DNA of 64,000 nt, from NCBI GenBank assembly GCA_009760885.1, contig CM019708.1, positions 13,317,931 to 13,381,930 of the forward strand, given 5' to 3'. The notes below the pieces were generated by a model. It saw only the letters and a list, made by a program, of their open reading frames with translations. It did no database searches and was not told where the DNA came from. The translations under genes and the position numbers were made by a program. This document shows, piece by piece, positions 10,311 through 21,930 of this stretch. Positions within the stretch are counted from its first letter, which is position 1; each line of letters begins with the position of its first letter. The stretch comes from Achatina immaculata (taxonomy: Eukaryota; Mollusca; Gastropoda; Stylommatophora; Achatinidae).

Positions 10311-11239
10311 AGTCACATATGACTATGGGATGTTGAGCAGTTTAAGCAAGACACCAATTCTTAGACGCTTTGTCTGGGGTTCTGCAATGACGCGCTTGTT
10401 TTTTTTCCCCTAACTACAGTACTACCTTCTGTTCTCTCTTCCTCAAGCGGCAGCTCTAAGTGCATCTTCACCTGAGACAGTCTGCCTTCCTAGGATGTTT
10501 GGTTCACGTCCTGCGTCTTCGTTCCTGGCTGGCAGACATTTAAATAATGCAGTTGTGGGCGTCCAACTTGCGCTTTCTCTAGTGGCTAGTTCAGGCATGG
10601 CTGATGCTGCCAATGAGGCAGTTAGGCAGCTGCTTATGGTGCAAACCTCAGATAGGCAAAGTTATGCCCCTTCAGGGGGCAAAGCTTTATATAGATCAGA
10701 GCCTTGTGTAGGGGGCTACATAATGCTCTAAGAACTTCAACTGTCTCTTATTAGTGGATTAGTTAGTGTACAGCTCACAGTTATTTACGGTTGTTACAGT
10801 TGTAATGAATCACCTAAAGCGATGTTCTGTCATGTTCTAGGCTTATAGATCAAACTCTATATTCCAGATTTAAAAACAAAATGCTAATGAATATCATTAA
10901 ATTCCGCAGTTAAACAGGTACAGGTCTTCTGAATTTAAACGAAAGCTTAAATGAACTAGATCTACATGCCCTCCGCACGGTAATTTGCCCAAATTCCCAC
11001 AGAATTGACGCTCGGTGATGCTTTCTACAAACTGGACCAAGTTTGTTTGTACGCAAACGTCCGCGACAGAGGGCTATGGTTAATGCCAGGTTGGCCTATT
11101 GAAGCCAAAACGGTACCCGGAAAGACAATTTTTGAAATTCTAACTAGGAAAAAGTTGGAGTTCTTAGTCGGTCTGGCTCCTTCTGGTTCTGTTACAACGT
11201 TACGGCCAGCGAGTTACATATTTGCTCCAGTTATGAATT
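10311..11239. other. No gene recognised
   Basis: Two small plus-strand open frames (10495-10731, 11005-11322) have no recognisable motif, and the second runs into a minisatellite. They may be chance or decayed repeat sequence. Confidence 0.35.
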
Positions 11240-11415
11240 CAGATAAGAAACTTTCTTACTTTTTCAATACAAAGTTAGTAAGTCAGATAAGAAACTTTCT
11301 TACTTTTTCAATACAAAGTTAGTAAGTCAGATAAGAAACTTTCTTACTTTTTCAATACAAAGTTAGTAAGTCAGATAAGAAACTTTCTTACTTTTTCAAT
11401 ACAAAGTTAGTAAAA
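11240..11415. repeat. 44-bp tandem repeat, 4 near-identical units
   Basis: The unit begins CAGATAAGAAACTTTCTTAC and continues TTTTTCAATACAAAGTTAGT. It includes the palindromic AAGAAACTTTCTT. Copies start at 11240, 11284, 11328 and 11372. Confidence 0.9.
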
Positions 11416-12139
11416 ATGGTTTCGTAACATTCCATTTTCTGTAATCATGGCCTTACATTGAGATAATATATTACAATAACCGAAACTAGATATTGTTAGA
11501 GATTTTTGGATATTGCTTGCAGCGATAACCTGGCCTTGTCATCTGGCTTTGTGATTTGTTATTATCCTTGTTTATGCTGCTGTCAAGATAAATTGAACAC
11601 CTTCACTTAAAATAAGTGGGATTCACCTGAGATAATTGGGGGCTGTCACTCACTTCATATATAATTTAGTTCTTTGATCTCATTCTCGACTGCGTGCCAT
11701 TTTCCGGCGGTTTTCCTTCCAGATTTCTCGTTTAAAGTGAGAAATCTGGTAAAGACTAAGGCACATATACGTACACAGGAAACTCTCTATCACCGATAGT
11801 GAAACAACTACACATGTTCCTAAAATCGTCAAAAGAAGTATCTTGGCTATTCTATCACACACGAATGATGTCAGAAATAACAAATGCAAGCTTCCATCTT
11901 AGCTCAGTGCTCTATGACAAGACTGACTGGGAAGCTAAGACCAGGCTGTGTTAAATTTAGGGCCCCACGAATGTCTTATATTTCTATACTTAGTGTAAAT
12001 TTCAAAAGGGGGAAAAACTATTCGTATTAATTACATAGATACTAAAACAATGTTAATAAAACTTAGTACAGACCCTTTCCAGTTCTTAACTCTGTACCTC
12101 GTGTAAAAGCAAAAAAAAACAAAAAACAGTAAATAAACA
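11416..12139. other. No gene recognised
   Basis: AT-rich. A 69-codon minus-strand open frame (11889-11680) is hydrophobic at its start but has no recognisable domain or convincing splice boundary. I do not call it. Confidence 0.35.
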
Positions 12140-12400
12140 TAGAAAGAGAGACAATGTACTTTCATAGGACATGCAATGAGAAGAGGGAGCACTGAAAATA
12201 TTATAATAACAGGAGAAATAGAAGGAAGAAGATCAGGAGGAAGACCAAGAGAAATGATACTGGACAGTCTGACGGGATGGTGTGAGAGGAGATCGCCAAC
12301 TGAGCTGATGGCCTGTATAAAGGATCGTGTACTCTAGAGAAGCATAATAGCCAACGCCAGCTGGCACGGCACCTAATGATGATGATGATGATGATGATAA
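12140..12400 (+). mobile_element. LINE 3' end with (GAT)n tail
   Basis: The nucleotide sequence closely parallels the better copy at 41820-42060: GAGAGACAATGTACTTTCAT, then ACTGGACAGTCTGACGGGAT, then GAGATCGCCAACTGAGCTGA. It ends TGGCACGGCACCTAATGATG and runs into (GAT)n. Stops and short indels show decay. The (GAT)n tail is shared with the copies at 30898, 42058 and 35740. Confidence 0.75.
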
Positions 12401-12726
12401 TGATGAAATAAACAAATGATGTATTTAACGAATTGATATTTTTAAATAATAGATCCTTTTGAATTATGAGACGTTTTAAAGCAGGTACATCTTGTGGAGT
12501 TCCAGATTCTGTCATGGCTGACTCTGTCAGTGCTAGATTGATATAAGTGACCACAAGGACAACGTGTTCGTCTCAAGTGTTGGGGGCTGCAGGCTCGGAT
12601 ATCATCTGAAGTGCAAGGATTATTAAAATGAATCCCCTAGTGATAAATCCCCGTGGCCTCCAGGTAGTGGAACTGACCGTCCGTGTTCATTGTCGTGCTC
12701 GTTAAAAATCCCTTGGCAGCTGGAAA

Positions 12727-12883
12727 TGATGAGAAGAAACAGAGAATCCTAAAACAAGCTGTCAAGTGGAACACAACAGATCGAAGAAAAAGAGGTCGAC
12801 CACGTGAAACTCTAAAGAGGACATTGTTAAGAGAAGCCAGCTTAATGGGAATAACATCCCTTGATGAGATTGAAAAACTCGCC
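12727..12883 (+). mobile_element. LINE 3' fragment, left arm of an inverted pair
   Basis: The plus strand reads ATGATGAGAAGAAACAGAGA, later AGAGGTCGACCACGTGAAAC and CCCTTGATGAGATTGAAAAA, ending at CTCGCC. It is the same family as 5424-6080. It faces the minus-strand copy that begins about 15 bp away, so the two form a long inverted repeat. Confidence 0.75.
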
Positions 12884-12894
12884 AATTTTTTCTG

Positions 12895-13500
12895 TCTTCG
12901 GCGAGTCTTTCAACCTCATCAAGGGATTTTATGCCTGTTAATTTGGCCTCTCTTAACAATGTACTCTTCAGAGTTTCACGCCGTCTGCCTCTTTTTCTTT
13001 GGCCTGTTGTGTTCCACTTGATAGCTTGTTTTGGGATTCTCTGACTGTTTCTTCTCATCAAGTAACCAACATATGTCCATCTCCTTTTCCTGATCACCCA
13101 TCAGACTGGTTGTTGTTCAGTCATCTGTCTTATCTCTGCATTGTTCTTGAATTCGTTGCACTTGATGCCGAGTATTTTCCTTAGGCATTTGTTTTCAAAA
13201 GAGTCTAATTTCTTGTCTATTTCTTTAGTTGTTTTCAAGCTTTCACATGCATAAATGAGGGTGGATATTACATTTGAATTGAATAGTCTTAACTTGGTTT
13301 TTGTGCTTATAACTTTTGAATGCCATATGTTCTCAAGATTCTTGACGATTGATGCTGCTTTTGCAATTCTGATTCTAACTTCCTTTCTAGTGTCATCATT
13401 CTGGTCTGTGTAGCTGCCAAGGTATGCAAATTGATTGACTTCTTCAATATCTGTCCCTTCTATGTGTATTTTTCCATTTTGATTAAGGGGAATTTTCATT
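12895..13500 (-). mobile_element. LINE reverse-transcriptase C-terminal fragment
   Basis: On the minus strand, 13499-13101 encodes VNQFAYLGSYTDQ, KEVRIRIAKAASIVKN, LENIWHSKVIS, KKLDSFENKCLRKILGI and IRQMTEQQPV. From 13097 it continues as IRKRRWTYVGYLMRRNS, RKRGRRRETLKSTLLREA and SLDEVERLAEDRKN. This is a clearer relative of the copy at 5424. A 1-bp shift near 13100 breaks the frame. The missing N-terminal half marks a 5' truncation at a (TA)n tract. Confidence 0.85.
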
Positions 13501-13505
13501 ATTTT

Positions 13506-13506
<1 letters not shown>

Positions 13507-13577
<71 letters not shown>

Positions 13578-13580
13578 CAG
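13507..13580. repeat. (TA)n then (GA)n microsatellite
   Basis: About 28 TA units run from 13507, followed by GAGAGAGAGA. It abuts the truncated end of the LINE fragment. Confidence 0.95.
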
Positions 13581-13669
13581 GAAGACAGCTTAAAATACAA
13601 AGTTGTTCATGTACATTTCTGGGGAGACAGACTAACCAGTGTAAATAAATTAACAATCTGTTCATGTCC

Positions 13670-14075
13670 ATCCCCAGAGAGAGAGAACGAGAGAGAGACA
13701 GATAGAGTCACAGAGATAGGCAGAGAGATAGAGAGTCACAGAGAGACAGAGAGAGTCACAGAGAGAGGCAGAATGCCACAGAGAGCGACAGAGAGACAGA
13801 GCGAGTCATACAGAGAGGGAGACAGAGAGAGTCACAGAGAGTCACAGAGAGACAGAGAGACAGAGAGAGTCACAGAGAGACAGAGAGTCACAGAGAGACA
13901 GAGAGTCACAGAGAGACAGAGAGAGTCACAGAGAGACAGAGAGACAGAGAGTCACAGAGAGACAGAGAGTCACAGAGAGAGGCAGATAGAGTCACAGAGA
14001 GAGGCAGATAGAGTCACAGAGAGAGAGACAGAGAGACACAGAGAGAGAGTCACAGAGAAAGAGAGAGAGTTTGCT
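13670..14075. repeat. GAGA/CAGAGAGTCA purine-rich repeat
   Basis: CAGAGAGACAGAGAGAGTCA-type motifs recur with period mixing. The plus-strand open frame (13773-14129) is Arg/Glu/Ser/His low complexity and is not called as a gene. Confidence 0.85.
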
Positions 14076-14344
14076 GCTAGTTTCTCACTAGAGAAACAGA
14101 ACCTATCAAAGTCATACTTTTTTCACTAAACCTTGTTCTGGTGAACAAATAAAGAACTTAATAATTATCTTTAAAACATTTTTTTAAATTAAAAAACAGT
14201 GCCACATGATGACAGCGACAAACACCACTCATATGAGGTTTTTTTCTTCAAAAGTCGCACAGTGTAGGGTCTTGACAGATCACTCACTGAGTCTGAGACC
14301 CGCTCCCTCCCCCCCCCCCCCCGCACAAAAATGTTAATGTCTTC

Positions 14345-15060
14345 ACATTTAAGGCCATACAGCATCCAAGATAGGGATACCAGCATCTATCCTCGCTGCA
14401 TTTGTTTTCCCAGGGAAACTCAAGGTGCCCATTTTTGGAGGCTGAGTGAACCTCGGTGCCAGCCGGCTCGAAAATCCCCCCCCCCCAGGAAAATATGGGC
14501 ATTAACACCATATCCCTATGTGCCTCTAAGGAAAATATGGGCATTAACACCATATCCCTATGTGCCTATAAGGAAAATATGGGCACTAACACCATATCCC
14601 TATGTGCCTCTAAGGAAAATATGGGCACTAACATCATATCCCTATGTGCCTCTAAGGAAAATATGGGCACTAACATCATATCCCTATGTGCCTCTAAGGA
14701 AAATATGGGCACTAACACCATATCCCTATGTGCCTCTAAGGAAAATATGGGCACCAACACCATATCCCTATGTGCCTCTAAGGAAAATATGGGCACCAAC
14801 ACCATATCCCTATGTGCCTCTAAGGAAAATATGGACACTAACACCATATCCCTATGTGACTCTAAGGAAAATATGGACACTAACACCATATCCCTATGTG
14901 CCTCTAAGGAAAATATGGACACTAACACCATATCCCTATGTGACTCTAATGCACGACAGGATTACCTTTACCTTTTTTTTTTTAGTGCGAAATCGAACCA
15001 GGGACCTTCTGATCGGCAGGCAAGTGCACTAACCACTACACATCTACCACGGGACCCAAA
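14345..15060 (-). mobile_element. Family 2 SINE interrupted by a 42-bp tandem array
   Basis: On the minus strand the tRNA-like head at 15055-14985 has TAGTGGTTAGTGCACTTGCC and B box GGTTCGATTTC. A T/A-run and a 42-bp array (14497-14955) follow. The body resumes at about 14470 with GCCGGCTGGCACCGAGGTTC and AAAATGGGCACCTTG and runs to about 14345. The copy at 930-1165 has head and body joined without the array, so the array sits inside the element. C-runs lie at 14310 and 14477. Confidence 0.7.
14497..14955. repeat. 42-bp minisatellite, 11 units, matching the family 1 SINE tail
   Basis: The unit reads AAGGAAAATATGGGCACTAA followed by CACCATATCCCTATGTGCCT (+ CT). The same 42 bases occur once in the SINE at about 23372-23415. 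Six units encode KENMGTNTISLCAS-like peptide in one frame, but open frames on both strands come from 42 being a multiple of 3. Variants: GACACT for GGCACT, CACCAA for CACTAA, GACTCT for GCCTCT. Confidence 0.9.
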
Positions 15061-15179
15061 AATATTTGCTTGGAGGGGGAGGGAGGCGACTGTCATTCGT
15101 TCAGACTGTAAACACTAGACATATTAATCTTGTACTGATGAGTAATGTCATAATAGATGATACACACAGATATTAGCAC

Positions 15180-15300
15180 TACTGCCACTATTACTATTAC
15201 TGCTATCACAACAGGCAGACATCATAACAGGCAGATATCAAAACAGGCAGATATCACAACAAGCAGATATCACAACAGGCAGATATCACAACATATTCAG
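15180..15300. repeat. 16-bp repeat (ACAACAGGCAGATATC), about 6 units
   Basis: ACAACAGGCAGATATC recurs with CATAAC and AAAACAGG variants just upstream of the long GTA tract. It is non-coding. Confidence 0.75.
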
Positions 15301-15424
15301 AAAAGTCATAGCCTTGATGACCATATAAGGAATGAAACAAAGAAAAGGTTGTAGAAACTGGTAACTAAATCAATAGAAGATTTGTGGGCGGGGGGGGGGT
15401 GGATGTAAGATTATTAAATAACGT

Positions 15425-15841
15425 AGGTGAAGAAGAAGAAGAAGAAGAAATGTAATAATAACAAGACAGTAGTAACAGGTGGTAGTGGTGGTGTTAGTAA
15501 TTGTAGTAGTACTAAAGGTAGTAGTAGTAGTAGTAGAGGTGATGATAGCAGTCTTAATTGTAGTGGTGGTGGTGGTGGGGTAGTAATAGTAATTGCTGCA
15601 GTAGCAATACTATAGTGGTGATGGTGATAGCACTAATGGTGGTAGTAGTGGTAACGGTGAGGTAGTAATAATAGTCGTAGTGATAACAGTAGTAGTAGTA
15701 GTGGAGGTAGTGGTAGTACTAGTAGTAGTTGCAGTAGTAGTTATAGTAGTAGTAGTAATAGTAGTACCATTAGCAGATGTAGCAGAATTAGTAGTTGTAG
15801 TAGTAGTAGTTATAGTAGTATTAGTAGTAGTAGTAGTAGTT

Positions 15842-15889
<48 letters not shown>

Positions 15890-15967
15890 TTGGTAGTATT
15901 AGTAGTAGTAATAGTAGTAGCAGTATTAGCAGTTGTAGTAATAGTAGTAGTTATAGTAGTAATATTA

Positions 15968-16002
<35 letters not shown>

Positions 16003-16095
16003 TGTAGTACTAGTAGTAGTTATAGCAGTAATATTAGTAGTAGTAGTATTAGTAGTTGTAGTACTAGTAGTAGCTGTAGTAGCAGCGATAGTAGA
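15425..16095. repeat. (GTA)n trinucleotide tract with interruptions
   Basis: A GAA run lies at 15430-15450, followed by interrupted (GTA)n/(GTT)n to 16095. The longest pure block is near 15840-15885. Thr-only and Val-only open frames are artefacts. Confidence 0.9.
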
Positions 16096-16299
16096 TGAAA
16101 GTCCTTGTGTAAGCTGTCGATGATGCCATAACATTGTTTTCATGTCTCAAGTCAACACTAGAATGGCTTTTATATAAAGCAATAGAGAAAATAAATATAT
16201 GCTCGTGAGGACCTTTCTTTCTTTCTTCTTTATTTTTTTTTGACAACAACGGCAACAAAAAGACAGAAGTTTTTGGTCGCTATATTTTGTTACATTGTT
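16096..16299. other. Spacer, nothing recognised
   Basis: A short AT-rich spacer lies between two arrays, with a (TTTC)n-like stretch near 16215. Confidence 0.4.
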
Positions 16300-17095
16300 A
16301 CCAGCTCTAGCTCTCTATTCTGGAATCCACACAAATACCAGCCTCAACTCTCTATTTAGACATTCACACAACTACCAGCCTCAACTCTCTATTTAGACAT
16401 TCACACAACTACCAGCCCCAACTCTCTATTTAGACATTCACACAACTACCAGCCCCAACTCTCTATTTAGACATTCACACAACTACCAGCCCCAACTCTC
16501 TATTTAGACATTCACACAACTACCAGCCCCAACTCTCTATTTAGACATTCACACAACTACCAGCCTCAACTCTCTATTTAGACATTCACACAACTACCAG
16601 CCCCAACTCTCTATTTAGACATTCACACAACTACCAGCCTCAACTCTCTATTTAGACATTCACACAACTACCAGCCTCAACTCTCTATTTAGACATTCAC
16701 ACAAATACCAGCCCCAGCTCTCTATTTAGACATTCACACAACTACCAGCCCCAACTCTCTATTTAGACATTCACACAACTACCAGCCCCAACTCTCTATT
16801 TAGACATTCACACAACTACCAGCCCAAACTTTCTATTTAGACGTTCACACAACTACCACCCTCAACTCTCTATTAATCATTCAAAAAACTACCAGCCCCA
16901 ACTTTCTGTTTAGACATTGACTCAGATACCAACCCCAACTCTCTATTTAAACATTCACACAACTACCACCCTCAACTCTCTATTTTGGTATTCACACAAC
17001 TGCCGGCCCCAACTCTCTATTAATCATTCAAACAACTACCAGCCCCAACTTTCTGTTTAGACATTGACTCAAATACCAACTCCAACTCTCTATCA
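16300..17095. repeat. 37-bp minisatellite, about 21 units
   Basis: The unit core is ACTACCAGCCCCAACTCTCT followed by ATTTAGACATTCACACA. The central units are almost identical. Both ends carry diverged units (TATTAATCATTCAAA, TTTCTGTTTAGACATTGACT), the usual pattern of an array homogenised in its centre. Confidence 0.9.
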
Positions 17096-18044
17096 GGCCA
17101 ACTTCCCACACACCTGAACCATAGGATGTTGTCTTTCTGTTGGACGCAAATGTGATATACCAGGATCGTTTGTCTATACTCTCTGTCAGGTTCCCAGTCT
17201 CTGCCGAGTCTGATGATAAGGGGCACAATTGTGCTCAATACAAGGGCCTTCATGTAACGGTTACCTCAAACAATGGTGTCATTTTGGGAAATGTTTCAGG
17301 AGTTCGTTGCTTAGTTTATATGAAAGTGACCGGATATCTCTTTCTCTGTGTACCTGTATCTTTGTCTAAAATGTCTGCCTGTTTGTCTGTCTTCTCATTT
17401 TTCTCTGTATATCTGTGTCTGTCTGACCGTCTGTTTACCTGCCTGTCCGTCCACTTGTTTCTTTTGCGTCTAGTTACTGATCGTATTTTTACTCTTTGTC
17501 TGCCTGAATGTCTGTGCGCTTGTCTTTTTTTATGTTGTTCTGTCTGTCTGCTCCTGGACCCTGGAGATACAGGTTGACCCTCGGGGCCAGTGGCTGTTGT
17601 GACACCTAACCAACGCACAGAAAACTCTGTTGATGCAACCTTACAGTGTTTTTTTTTCATACTACCCCTAATAAGAAATATATACATGGAAAAAATGGAC
17701 ACCCCAGGGTAAATCCTCGTTCTCCTCTACACTCTCACAACCTTGTATCCCCCTTCCTCCTGTTGAACCCTGTCTGCTCGTCTTACCAATCGTATCTATA
17801 AGCCTATCTGTGTTTGTATTCTGGTTTTTTTTTCGTCTTCCACTCTGTTTTTCCTCATTCGCTGTCTGTCTATTCATCTGATTACGCTGCTATTGGGTTT
17901 TGGTCGATTCTCTGCAGTTGTATAGCACATCTGTAATTGTTTATCTTTAAATTCATCTACATCTATTGTCTAGTGATCATCAGATGTCACTACTTAAGAA
18001 CCATTCTGTGTTTGCCCTCTCTCCCTCCTCCCTCCTTCCCTCCC
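17096..18044. other. No gene recognised
   Basis: Two overlapping open frames (17140-17577 plus; 17702-17316 minus) have no motif I recognise. Part of the plus frame is a degenerate CTGTCTGT-type microsatellite (17340-17550) giving Cys/Leu/Ser-rich translation. Confidence 0.35.
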
Positions 18045-18048
18045 TCAC

Positions 18049-18113
<65 letters not shown>

Positions 18114-18118
18114 TAGAC

Positions 18119-18197
<79 letters not shown>
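18045..18197. repeat. (ACAG)n/(ATAG)n microsatellite
   Basis: About 14 ACAG units are followed by about 20 GATA units. The SIYLSIYL open frames are artefacts. Confidence 0.95.
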
Positions 18198-18874
18198 ACA
18201 TAGTGTTATCAAATGAAATCTGAGTAGCAGAACGTGGCCTGACCTCTGACCTTTCATTCTGTGGAATCAGGGATGAAAGTCCCTGCCCTCATACTCTGAG
18301 TCTACACGGAGTAGACGACCGAGCTTGTACAGACCGTTTAGATGGAAGCAGTCAGCGCTTGCTTCGTCGCACACCACGACTGACAATCTCACCAAAAAGC
18401 GTACAGAAAGCCGAGGTAGAAAGACAGAGAAGCTACGAAGGCCAGCAAACACAGAACTTGCCAGGAATGTAATCACTTTTCGTTGTGTGTTCATCTATAA
18501 GCAAATTCTTATCTTCACTTCATCGGCCGCCAACAAGTTACGCATGGGCATGACTTTCAAAGTGTTATTTTATCATCCAGGGCTCGTTTTTCATGTCTGC
18601 CTAGAGCGCGTAAACAAATACACCTTATGTCAACCCACAGCATGTAAAGAAAGCCACTTTATGTCCACCTACTGCATTTGAAAAAAATCTGTCATACGTT
18701 CGCTTATTACACCTGCATGTAAAGCAACCTTCACTACGTCCGCCTTTTGCATGTCATGAAACCTGTCTGTCCAAGCACATGTAAAGACACTTCAACAAAG
18801 ACCGTTTCAACGTGTTCACACCGTCCGCAGCCAAGAACATTTCACTCGCGGCTTCAGGAGCATGAAACGAAAGC
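18198..18874. other. No gene recognised
   Basis: Mixed-composition sequence. A plus-strand frame (18325-18681) shows no domain. From 18600 a degenerate repeat around AAGCCACTTTATGTCCACCT / TACTGCAT (period about 55 bp) can be traced to about 18780. Confidence 0.4.
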
Positions 18875-19235
18875 AGACAAATCACTGCAGCAACAACAGA
18901 CAACTGAGATACAGAGAAGGTCTGAAAGAAAAGAGGCGAGAGAAGACAGATCACTGCAGCAACAACAGACAACTGAGATACAGAGAAGGTCTGAAAGAAA
19001 AGAGGCGAGAGAAGACAGATCACTGCAGCAACAACAGACAACTGAGATACAGAGAAGGTCTGAAAGAAAAGAGGCGAGAGAAGACAAATCACTGCAGCAA
19101 CAACAGACAACTGAGATACAGAGAAGGTCTGAAAGAAAAGAGGCGAGAGAAGACAAATCACTGCAGCAACAACAGACAACTGAGATACAGAGAAGGTCTG
19201 AAAGAAAAGAGGCGAGAGAAGACAAATCACGACAA
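18875..19235. repeat. 69-bp minisatellite, 5 units
   Basis: The unit is GATCACTGCAGCAACAACAG, then ACAACTGAGATACAGAGAAG, then a purine-rich remainder. Copies are nearly identical; GACAGATCA versus GACAAATCA separates the first three from the last two. The plus frame 18747-19370 gives SLQQQQTTEIQRRSERKEAR, a coiled-coil-like charged repeat. A second plus frame and both minus frames are also open, so coding status is undecided. Confidence 0.85.
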
Positions 19236-19544
19236 CACGCTGACAGCAGTGGCAGCACCACACCATGTGAAGCTGTTGCCGTGACGACCACGCACACATT
19301 GAAGGACTATCGACGAAGGCACAGAAATAGGAGAAAATCTGACGGAACCAAACGCAACAAACGAACGTAGCTTCTTATCCCGTTTAACCAGAGAAGCAAC
19401 AAAACTTGTCCCCATATATTTTTACTATATTTCTCTTTCCAAAACAAGCACTTTCGTCGCCATTTTCTTGCCATCATAAACTGATGCATGTCATTGTTCT
19501 GTAGCCTCATTTTGAAAAGGCATTTCATTATTTCCGCAGACATC

Positions 19545-19600
19545 GTCTTCTCAACTTCCGGGTGTAGTTTTCCCGCCGCGCTGTTATTGTCACAAATATG
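19545..19600 (+). promoter_or_regulatory. Promoter-like pair: ETS and E2F type motifs
   Basis: ACTTCCGG (ETS-type) and TTTTCCCGCC (E2F-type) lie within 25 bp of each other, about 100 bp upstream of an ATG-started open frame that ends at a GTAAGT. The motifs are short and could be chance. The combination with the following open frame makes it worth noting. Confidence 0.3.
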
Positions 19601-19670
19601 TCAAAATTGTGTCTTGTAATCTAAAAAAACAAGACAAAGCCCTGATAGTATTTTACACCCCTCTAACAAT

Positions 19671-19935
19671 ATGGAAGAAAAAAAAACCAAATTGAATTTG
19701 CCAGTTAGTAACAAAGCCAAGGAGATTGAAAGAAAAGACAAGTTTAAAAGGCACGGGGATTTTTTGTTTTCTTTGTTTGCCACAAAGGCTTCCTTGTTCC
19801 TTCCAGTGACAGATGAGATTCAGCGCTTTAGATCGTCAGAAGATTACAGGAAATGCATTGAGGAAAAACATCCGATGTTTTATAACATGCGTGCGTTGAA
19901 AACAATACCTAGACTTGAGCGGTACATCTTAATTA
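19671..19935 (+). CDS. Candidate first coding exon, unknown protein
   Basis: ATG at 19671 opens 88 codons, and a perfect donor GTAAGT follows at 19936. The peptide is charged, with KAKEIERKDKFKRHGDFLF, EIQRFRSSEDYRKCIEEKH and RALKTIPRLERYI. Unlike most open frames in this window it is not low complexity. I do not recognise the family. No matching downstream acceptor was established. Without the splice the frame ends two codons later. Confidence 0.3.
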
Positions 19936-20809
19936 GTAAGTGACAAGGTCATGTCAAGGTGATCGGGCTCGAAAAACAAAAATAACAAAAAAAAACAAGA
20001 AGTAGTACTTCTATGATTTCCATTAAGCACGAAGAATCAAGCTCTAGCGAAGTGCGATCAGAAATGAGGGCCGAGGTACTGAGGGCCGAGGTACTGGATG
20101 CGTATGAAGATAAAATCATAAAGTTTCCATAAACTTTACACTTAAAAGCTTGCTGTCACTGCAGTTGAATGACTTATTAAATGGTGTGTTTTTGTTTGTT
20201 TGTTTTTTTGTTTTTTTTTTGCCAAGTCCAGAATATTTCGCCATAAAATTGTAACCGCTGTTTAATTATAACCCAAAATTAGCTGACATTTAAATATAAA
20301 CTTGCCTTCTTCTTTAAACTGGGCTTGAACAGCGCAAGAAAAGCCTTACTTACTCTCCCGCTCACCTTTAGAAAATCCTCCCAAACCACTTATACCTCAT
20401 AAACGATATTCCTCAGCTGTTTTTAGTATCTTCTTGTCGTCGATAAATAAACCTATTCTGTATAGAAATTGTAGATTAATACCCGCTATAGTAAGTTCTA
20501 ATAAACCCAGCTGTATAAGTTGGTATCTAAAAAAGCGAGGGCTGCGAGAAAATAACAGCTAATAATGGAGAATATCGGAAGGCAGCATGAGGTACATCAC
20601 AATGTAAAGCACACACGAGAGATAATGACTGAGGGGGATAAGACATAATGTGAAGCCCAGTACCATAAATGAGAAATTCCGCTGCAGTTCATAGAGAGTT
20701 CAGAACAGTGGTTACTAATCTTTTCAAACCCAAATACCACTTTCCCAACTACATATAAGATGTGCAGCACTGTCTTGTATGTAATATGAATCAGTCAATC
20801 AAGTGCCGT
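19936..20809. other. No gene recognised
   Basis: AT-rich sequence with a T/G run near 20185-20220. If the preceding candidate exon is real this is its intron. Confidence 0.35.
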
Positions 20810-21302
20810 GCCGCGTGGCATAGGCTATCATTTCTCTCCACAATTCCCTGTCTTTTGAGTTGATTATAAGTTTCTCCTGTGACTGTCTACCCACACTGAC
20901 AGCCAACCCAGTAACTTCTGTGTCTTCCTCTGTCTCTTCCTCCCTCAATTTTTCCATTTGCCACAGTGTGTTCCAATTTTCCTCTTCTCAGAAAATGTCC
21001 TACAAATCTCGCTTGTCTGCTTCTGATCTTTGCTGTAATTTGCCTTTTAACTCCAGCCTCTCTTAATACTTCTTCATTGGTTTTCTTAACATGGTATCTT
21101 CAACATCCTTCTTATGAACCACATTTCCATGGCCTCCATTTCTCGCTTTACTCTTATTCATAAACCATATTTCACATCCATAAAACAAAATTGGCTCGAT
21201 GTAATATTTAAATAATCGGAATCTTGTTTCCACTGATATGGATCTGTTGCACAAGATGTTTCTCATTGTCTGGAATGCTGATATGTAATATGGCAAAACC
21301 AT
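20810..21302 (-). mobile_element. LINE reverse-transcriptase C-terminal fragment
   Basis: The minus strand from 21302 reads SAFQTMRNILCNRSISVETR, RLFKYYIEPILFYGCEIW and ARNGGHGNVVHKKDVED. After stops it continues EEETEDTEVTGLAVWVDSH to about 20815. The order A.F..M..IL, YIEP(I/V)L.YG.E.W matches the LINE family also seen at 30400 and 36250. It is decayed. Confidence 0.8.
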
Positions 21303-21359
21303 AATCCATTCATTTTTGTGTGTGTGTTCATTACGTGGTACTTACTATCAATCCCATGG

Positions 21360-21440
21360 CGGCCATGGGCCATAGATACTTCTGGGAGGACCACTTGTGG
21401 ACCACAGATACTTCTGGGAGGACCACTTGTGGACCACAGA
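21360..21440. repeat. Two-unit repeat of about 39 bp
   Basis: ATACTTCTGGGAGGACCACT + TGTGGACCACAG occurs twice in direct succession. Confidence 0.8.
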
Positions 21441-21469
21441 TTAGCAACCACTGAGAAGACGACATACAT

Positions 21470-21930
<461 letters not shown>

